In this document: positions 5,761 to 6,041 of the stretch, piece after piece
How positions within the stretch are numbered: position 1 is the first letter of the stretch
Layout of the letters: each line of letters opens with the position of its first letter
NCBI GenBank assembly: GCA_045599035.1
Contig: JAZRVI010000049.1
Coordinates: 1-6,041, forward strand
Reading direction: 5' to 3'
Length of the DNA stretch: 6,041 nt
From: CATZDY01 sp045599035
GTDB taxonomy: Bacteria > Bacillota > Desulfotomaculia > Desulfotomaculales > Desulfocucumaceae
Program-made: the position numbers and the translations under genes
The notes under the pieces: model-generated
Databases searched by the model: none
The model's input: only the letters and a program-made list of their open reading frames with translations
What the model was told of the DNA's origin: nothing

Positions 5761-6041
5761 TTATTTCACCAGCAAAATTTCCTGCAAAAACAAGCTTAAA
5801 ACGGTGGCTGCTTCAGCCCGGGTGGAATCAGCCTGCGGGCATAGCAGATTATTGCTTCGGCCGTGAATCAAATTGCTGCCCACAGCCCAGGCCATACTTT
5901 GCCGGGCATAGGAAGACAAGCTGCTTAAGTCCGCAAATTGATTTAAATCTCCCTGAACTTCTTCCGCTTCCGTCAAATTCGGATTGACGAAATGATAATA
6001 ATTGTGCAGAATAGTTACCATTTCTTCCCTGGTAACCAATT
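5761..6041 (-). CDS. SLH-domain cell-surface protein, C-terminal fragment (5' end outside window)
   Basis: The last 92 or so residues of an S-layer homology protein. The fragment opens with VTREEMVTILHNYY, the end of one SLH repeat. It then has a complete final repeat: FADLSSLSSYARQSMAWAVGS, an LIHG turn, LLCPQADS and TRAEAATVLSLF. The TRAE and TREE motifs are the hallmark that binds pyruvylated secondary cell-wall polymer in Gram-positive bacteria, so the protein is probably anchored non-covalently to the wall. The frame is open to the window edge; a TTG at 6039 encodes an ordinary Leu within the SLH repeat and is not the real start. The N-terminal modules, which would tell the function, are not visible. 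The stop at 5761 is 252 bases before the giant gene, same strand. No strong terminator separates them, so some read-through is possible. Confidence 0.9.
   Translation of the reverse strand, partial: LVTREEMVTILHNYYHFVNPNLTEAEEVQGDLNQFADLSSLSSYARQSMAWAVGSNLIHGRSNNLLCPQADSTRAEAATVLSLFLQEILLVK

Noticed and set aside
1..6041. CRISPR array, tRNA/rRNA gene, insertion sequence or phage gene
   Set aside because: No regularly spaced direct repeats, no tRNA-like cloverleaf, no transposase or integrase motif seen on either strand.

Overview
The window looks like part of a Bacillota (Firmicutes, probably Clostridia) genome. It has moderate GC, a perfect AGGAGGT ribosome binding site, an S-layer homology (SLH) protein, and a giant secreted protein built from modules common in gut and anaerobic clostridia (DUF4430, GLUG, bacterial Ig-like, BspA-type leucine-rich repeat, cohesin-like, dockerin). 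The genus cannot be read from the sequence.

Layout, all on the minus strand. The right edge (5761-6041) holds the 3' end of an SLH-domain gene whose start lies outside the window. A 252-base intergenic region (5509-5760) follows, unusually rich in inverted repeats. It holds a 22-nt palindrome, a 17-bp imperfect stem made from a TTTTGAGTTAA motif, a third copy of that motif directly against the ribosome binding site, and smaller hairpins. Then comes one 1810-residue gene (76-5508) filling 90% of the window, and finally a strong intrinsic terminator (1-35) whose stem contains the same 22-nt palindrome seen upstream of the gene.

The giant protein has a signal peptide, a very acidic N-terminal stretch, a DUF4430-like domain, a GLUG beta-helix, Ig-like domains, a short BspA-type repeat, a cohesin-like domain, a further beta-rich region and a C-terminal type I dockerin. 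It has neither an SLH domain nor an LPXTG motif, so it is probably held at the surface through its dockerin, through its own cohesin-like module in chains, or through an SLH partner. The adjacent SLH gene is a natural but unproven candidate partner.

No enzyme active site, RNA gene, CRISPR array, transposase or phage gene was found. The main point worth a second look is the leader of the giant gene, where three copies of one 11-nt motif could form mutually exclusive pairings, one next to the ribosome binding site.
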